64,000 nucleotides of DNA, from NCBI GenBank assembly GCA_014925825.1, contig JACGCK010000030.1, positions 186,001-250,000 on the forward strand. Direction: 5' to 3'. Origin of the DNA: Pholiota molesta. Taxonomy: Eukaryota > Basidiomycota > Agaricomycetes > Agaricales > Strophariaceae. The notes under the pieces are model-generated. The model searched no databases, was not told where the DNA came from, and saw nothing but the letters and a program-made list of their open reading frames with translations. Shown in pieces: positions 59,101-64,000 of this stretch (position 1 is its first letter; each line of letters opens with the position of its first letter). Position numbers and translations under genes: made by a program.

Positions 59101-60283
59101 GTATCGTCCGCTCATCGCTCAGCTTTTTAACTCGGTTTCCTAACTGCAAACGGAGAGAACTTTCTGACCTCCGTTGGCTGCCAGCTATTCTTCCAATCAG
59201 CAGGTGCGTTCATTTTCAGTGTCTGTTATTCCTGCAGGAGGACATTCTGTTGGCCTGGCTCATGTTCGCAGCTAAACGAACCTTCTTTCCAGCGTGATTT
59301 GCCGCCAGCCTTTCCGGTGTATGTTCAGCATCTGTAGGATGTTGATGAAGTCTGAGTGGGAGAGGACGTCCTATTCCTCCAGTCAGCCAAGCTTCTTCCG
59401 GCATTCGCAGGCAATCGTCTGTTCGTTCGTTGCGATTGTCTTATAGTGCTAAATTGCAGAGCACGGAACTTGCTAGCATATGTTTAGCATCTGTAGGGAT
59501 GCTATGAGGGCCAGCGGCGGGGAGGACGATAGAATGAATACTCTGCAGTTTCATGGATTTCTGCCTCAACTACCGGTTCACCAGCCTTCTCCTGCCATTG
59601 TCTTCCTATTGTCTTCGTCGTCAATAGACAATCTCTATTCTGGCTTCGCGGTCGTCATATAGCGCTTGCTTCCAGCGCACAGAATCTATGAGGCATTGAC
59701 AAGCGCATTCTCCTGGCTGTCGCGAATGATGAAAACTTACCTGACGCCAAAGTCAGTCAATGGTTGTCTTTTTGTTCATGTTTTGTGTCTTCTTATTGAT
59801 TTCTTTTAGCAAATGTCGGCCGAAATGGATCTTGTGGGTGTGAAGGACAATGAGGGTAGGATTCGTTCTTACTGGGCAGCTGTACTTGATGGCGTCCTTA
59901 GCTGACATATTTTCCCATTCAGGGAGAATTCTTTTGGTTTCTACTTTTAGAAGCAACCAGGCCAGCACTGTTTACACACCGGCCTTTTCGAAAGCTGGGT
60001 CTCTATATTTAATATGTGGTCTGCTCGATTCTTTTGACAGTCAGTGGCAAGCGCTCAATGTTGGCAACTTGTGGTAGGAAATTTCTGAGATGGCTGGGCA
60101 AAGACGTAATTACCACAGACAGGACTACTTATGTGAAACCCAAACGTAGGAAAGAATTGCATGAATCTCACGCTCGGACATGGTTCTTGTGGAGAAAAAT
60201 TAACGAATACATTCTCCACTCTGCCATTCCGCAACTTTAACCAGAACCCCGCACACATAACTGTCTTTGTCTTCCAATTACTA
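56101..60283. other. Long gene-poor stretch with degenerate duplications
   Basis: AATTAAAAGCAGGAAAGG recurs at 58933 and 59055 in a roughly 120-bp duplicated context. ATGTTCAGCATCTGTAGG-like and (C)TGAGTGGGAGAGGACG-like sequences recur at 59320-59370 and 59480-59530. Minus-strand frames at 59968-59753 and 60339-60055 are open without motifs. I call no gene. Confidence 0.35.
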
Positions 60284-61468
60284 ATGGCTGCTATCACCAG
60301 TGAGTACTCAAAACTCACGTAGCTAGAAGGCCCCTCCATCTAACTGCCAGTCTCTAGCCATCGCCACCCTCATTTTTTTCAACCTCTTCTCCATCGCCAC
60401 CACCATCGTTCGCATCTTAGATCGTATATCATTCCACCACAGCCTCTGGTGGGATGATTATTTGGCTGCACTTTCAGGGGTTGGTCAATCATCGTCGGCG
60501 GCGGTACTAATCGCCATGGGTGAGCGATACCTACTATCTTTGTGACCTGGGCTCAGTATCTCAAGCAGCTTTGAAGACCCCTCGCGTTACCACGATCGGA
60601 TACAATTTATGCATTGGCTTTTATTTTTTCATCCTTTGGTTAGGTGCCCAAAACTGGACTGGAACGTCTTCTGATAATGTTGCAGGTCATCGCGAGCTGG
60701 CATGATCATGTCCGTTTCCAGATTACTCATGCTGCCTAGAATTACCATCAGGTACTTGACCCTTGCCGCTCTATTTGTCACGATAGGTGCTGTTTACGGT
60801 GTCTTGGCCCCAATTCTTTGTCGCGAAGATGTGAACTGCAAGGAGCCCACCCTTTGTATCTGTTACTTGCCCATTCCATTGGTAATATGCGCCCTCATAA
60901 GTAAGAAGCGTGCAGGGCTAGGCTTGTGAATGTGCTGATTTAGTTTGCCAGCTGATATTGCTGCGGACGTCTTAATATTCTTCATTAGCTGGCATGAAAT
61001 CGTTACTAGTGGTAGTACCAGATTTACTGCCCAGCCTTTTCGGCGGCAGCTTGTTAAGCTCGGATTTTTGAGCGGTATATTTACCCTCATTTCCAGTGCA
61101 GCATGTTGGATATCGTACCTTGCCCATGCCTCTGGCAGGCCTCTGGCAGCGTTAACCTTTGCAAATTCTGCAGTAAGCAAATGTCCTATTCCTCCCATAT
61201 CCAGAAAGAATTGACAATTCTACAGTCAATTATCACCATCCTGGTTTCCAATATGCCCGTGATTGTTGGCGTCATTTTCAAACGATTTCTACCCCCAAAC
61301 GCTTCACCAGAAACCCAAGGAATAGTAACATCAATGGGAAGCTTGGAAATGCCACTTTCTACCCACCTTCAAACTTTGTATCGCCCACTGTTTCGCAGCA
61401 CTCAACCAAAATTGGATCCACGTAGTTCCCTTTTGCTCCTACTTTGTATATACCATCAGGCTATTTGA
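60284..61468 (+). CDS. Seven-helix 'WWDD' rhodopsin-like membrane protein
   Basis: Exons splice in phase from ATG 60284 to TGA 61468. Helix 1 is TIATLIFFNLFSIATTIVRI; the loop SFHHSLWWDDYLAALSGVGQ carries the family's WWDD motif. Further helices are NLCIGFYFFILW, YLTLAALFVTIGAVYGVLAP, TDIAADVLIFFISWHEI, LGFLSGIFTLISSAACWISY and IITILVSNMPVIVGVIFKRF, followed by a cytosolic tail. The loop CREDVNCKEPTLCICYLP is Cys-rich and likely extracellular. The last helix matches NIPVVMGCIYRRF of the gene at 30471. The overall plan fits fungal rhodopsin-like/PTH11-related membrane proteins. No ligand can be inferred. Confidence 0.7.
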
Positions 61469-61837
61469 CACTGACAATGTGCATCTACCCGTCTCTTTGT
61501 CAGGAGGATCCTTCTTAACCAAAGGCCCACCGAGTCATTGGCTTTTCGTAATCCAAATGCAATTCCAATTTTGTCTATCTCCAATTTTATGCAGTGCATC
61601 ACGACATGAGGTGGCTGCGAGAGGAGGGATGGCATGTCGTCGTATTGTGCCTACTTGCATACGGATTACAACGCCGATGGCGCCAGCTAATGCCAATGGC
61701 GTCGCCGCAAGCTCAGTGGCTCAGTGGCTGCTCACGATAGTATGATGGCAGTCACAGTGTGCACTCAGCGCCCGACGTTCAGCGCCCGACGTTGCCCCGC
61801 TGCTTGCCCGCTCACTTTCAACTTGCGTACCTCATTT
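61469..61837. other. Spacer between membrane gene and inverted repeat
   Basis: GCGCCCGACGTT occurs twice in tandem near 61770-61795. No gene recognised. Confidence 0.35.
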
Positions 61838-64000
61838 CTCCAGCGACTACAACGTTGTCCCGATTTGAGTGTTGCTCGAGGACTCCGTGAGTAAGCCATA
61901 TCGGCTACACAAGAGGGACTTCTGCCAATGCGCTGATCTTGAAGAAACAAATAACTGGCATTTTGATCTGTTGCGTTGTCAAAAGTGTGCAACTCGGCAT
62001 GCCAATGTCGATGGACAACGTTGGGCGGCAACAATGAGCGGTGGCACTCATAGCGGCAGCTGCACAATAGCCCGCGACGAGATGCATACATCATGACGGG
62101 TGGCTTGTCATGCAGAATCACCCTGGCTAGAAGGTCCTTGGGGAGAGTTCGCCCAACGGTCTGCCCAACGGTCTGAGGCACGAATTTCCAACGGACGGGA
62201 TGCCCTCGATATATCACACGTGTTACGCTGCCAGTAGAGCGGAGATCCGGGCCATGCGTGTTGATGTCGCGCGGCGATTCACACCCATGCACTGTCAATG
62301 TGTTCATGCCAGGCTCCAGTCACCACTCGCGAGTTGCCAGCACGGATGAGCTTCCTACCGCCTTCACTCGCGCCCCTATTCACTGCATAGACACTACAGA
62401 ACACTTACGACGACAAAGTCGGCTCTCAATGCTCATAATCGCGCACGGCACCGTTACCTCGAGTTCTGGAGAAATCGTCGACGAGGCCAAGTTTGACAGC
62501 GACAGCGGCCACGAGTAAACTCGATGCCTGATAGGATGCTGACGGCCAGCGGCTGCGAGCCTTTGACGGCGGCGGGATTTGCTTTTGGGACATGGAAACA
62601 AAGAGGCCGTTTGACGAGTCACGACCGTAGCTGTGAACAAACTCGAGCTTGTCGATGGTGCCGCTGTCTCTGAGTTCGCTCAAAACGGGTGGGCGCGGCC
62701 GCGCGGTGAGCGTTGGAGTAGGCCAGTCAGACCTACCCTAGGATGCGTGGGCCAGTGCAGGGCTCGGATAACGCGTCGAGCACGCTGTGCGGACAGGCTG
62801 AGCATGCGACCAGATTCCACTACTACAGCGTGATTGGGCTGGCAGGGCTCGAGTCTGATTACTTGTGGATGCCGCGGAAGGTCGAAATTGTCGAGACTCT
62901 CGTGCGAGCACCAGCACGATGGCGAGGCTCGAGCACCCTGCCAGGTCTGGCCCATGGACGATTTGTTTTGCTCAATCCGGTGGCGGGATGTACGGAAGCG
63001 CGAAGGGTGTCGAAAACATCGATTAGGCCGATGTGTGGATCAGAAAGCACACTGTGCTGCCGGAGCGCGGTCTCGAATCGCACAGCTGGCGCGAGTGCTT
63101 CCTCGATAGCAGCCGGTATCGTAGGGTTATCGGGTAGCATAGTTACTGTGGCATTGTCTTGAATTCCTTCAGGCTGTGCAGATGCAGCCGCATCTTCGCG
63201 GGCCGGTCTCGAAGAATGCGTTCTTCAAATCATCGCATATCTGAAGACGTTGGTTGGTAAGAAACAGTGACTGAGAACATTGGCAACATACCTCTGCGAT
63301 TGCAGTCCAATTCGTCTCCTAACATGGCCGCCTATTCCTCCTTCTCCTTCCTTCCCAAGCTTGTTGAGGTATTTGCGCAACCCACATGTCACCCTCCTGG
63401 CTCAATAGCTGGCCGGCCACAGGTCCCAGGGAGTGTTCGGACGTAATGAGCAACCGCACAAGGAGCCAATACTCATGGAAGATTGTCAGATCTTCGTACC
63501 ACGTCGCCAACCTGCGTATCGTGATCCACGGATCTGCCGATGCTGGTGCTGAAATTTCACAAGCTTGGGCGATTACAGAAAAAGAAGCCTCCTGCCATCG
63601 CCGATGGGACGGACTTCACTGCCCGAGACTTGAGCAAAGGTATCCGCAGATGTGAAGTCCAGTACGCGTGAGGGTGTAGTGCGGACCAAGGCTCAACACG
63701 GTGAGGAAGAAGCTGGCAGAAGTCGAGCCTTGTCCAGAAGGATGGCAGTTCACTGTGTATCTCGAATGAATAGAATAGATCAGGTCAGAATGTTGAGACA
63801 TACATGTACAGGTGTCGTTCCATTTCTTCATCTAAGGGTCACTTGAATATCGTATCGTAACGTAATAATTGGCGTATCATGCTTCATGCCATAAATTGAG
63901 GAGTCGACTATCATGGCGAGAATTAAAAAAAAAGAAACGTGACACAGTGATCAATCACTAAAATCCAGATATTAGCTTACTTCGCGATGATAAAGACCGT
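61838..64000 (-). repeat. Dispersed repeat, copy e; right arm of the long inverted repeat, split by a 1-kb insert
   Basis: Positions 62977-64000 are the reverse complement of 16794-17818 and continue past the window edge. Positions 61838-61990 are the reverse complement of 17819-17972. Between them lie about 987 bp (61990-62976) absent from the left copy. The insert contains open frames with no recognised domain (for example a minus-strand frame with THGPDLRSTGSVTRVIYRGH) and no obvious terminal repeats, so it may equally be a deletion from the left copy. Confidence 0.85.

Noticed and set aside
1..64000. CRISPR array or bacterial operons
   Set aside because: No regularly spaced direct repeats with unique spacers; genes have spliceosomal introns, so the DNA is eukaryotic nuclear.
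1..64000. tRNA genes
   Set aside because: I scanned for B-box-like GGTTCGAATCC sequences. The few partial hits lie in coding or repeat sequence and no cloverleaf could be drawn. A dedicated tRNA search is the decisive test.

Overview
The window looks like a transposon-rich accessory region of a mushroom-forming basidiomycete (Agaricomycetes). Nearly every credible gene is built from many small exons separated by GT-AG introns of about 45-70 bp. The gene content is dominated by families expanded in Agaricomycetes: DUF6532, F-box fragments, Tet-like 2OG-Fe(II) oxygenase, a JmjC-like protein, seven-helix 'WWDD' membrane proteins, and large disordered hypothetical proteins. I see no operons, Shine-Dalgarno sites, CRISPR arrays or rRNA. 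The species cannot be named from what I can see.

Layout. 0-6.2 kb: a divergent pair of hypothetical genes (62-862 minus, 1294-3924 plus), a truncated F-box gene and a multi-exon hypothetical gene with a probable frameshift. 6.2-10 kb: CpG-rich degenerate repeats carrying a 904-bp non-autonomous hAT element with a perfect 8-bp target duplication. 10-18.5 kb: a graveyard. A flavocytochrome b2 (L-lactate dehydrogenase) pseudogene is broken by a 3.7-kb block of unrelated gene debris and by a 1221-bp GC-rich hAT-like element, and is flanked by pieces of a dispersed repeat family. 19.1-22.7 kb: a DUF6532 gene and a small coiled-coil gene, both minus strand. 24.3-25.65 kb: a frameshifted RNA polymerase III subunit 2 (RPC2) pseudogene, followed by a complete autonomous hAT transposon (25661-29758) whose 13-exon transposase reads through all 900 codons. 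30.5-31.7 kb: the first of three multi-helix membrane protein genes. 35.2-36.8 kb: an intact Tet-like 2OG-Fe(II) dioxygenase gene. 40.7-42.9 kb: a hypothetical gene whose reading frame is interrupted by a single in-frame TGA. 45.5-49.9 kb: a 14-exon JmjC-like gene of about 1,240 codons. 53.9-55.2 and 60.3-61.5 kb: two more membrane protein genes. 61.8-64.0 kb: an inverted, nearly identical copy of the repeat found at 16.8-18.0 kb, cut by the end of the window.

How it fits together. The genes do not form a recognisable pathway. The coherent story is transposition: one intact hAT (25.7 kb), a non-autonomous relative with the same ends (7 kb), a second hAT-like GC-rich family (15.3 kb), and a mosaic repeat family in at least five places. 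Between them they have broken one metabolic gene and sit next to a decayed duplicate of a housekeeping polymerase subunit. Two oxygenases of chromatin/DNA-modifying superfamilies (Tet-like and JmjC-like) lie within this repeat-rich block. Linking them to transposon control would be speculation. Exon boundaries given here were traced by hand from splice consensus and frame continuity.
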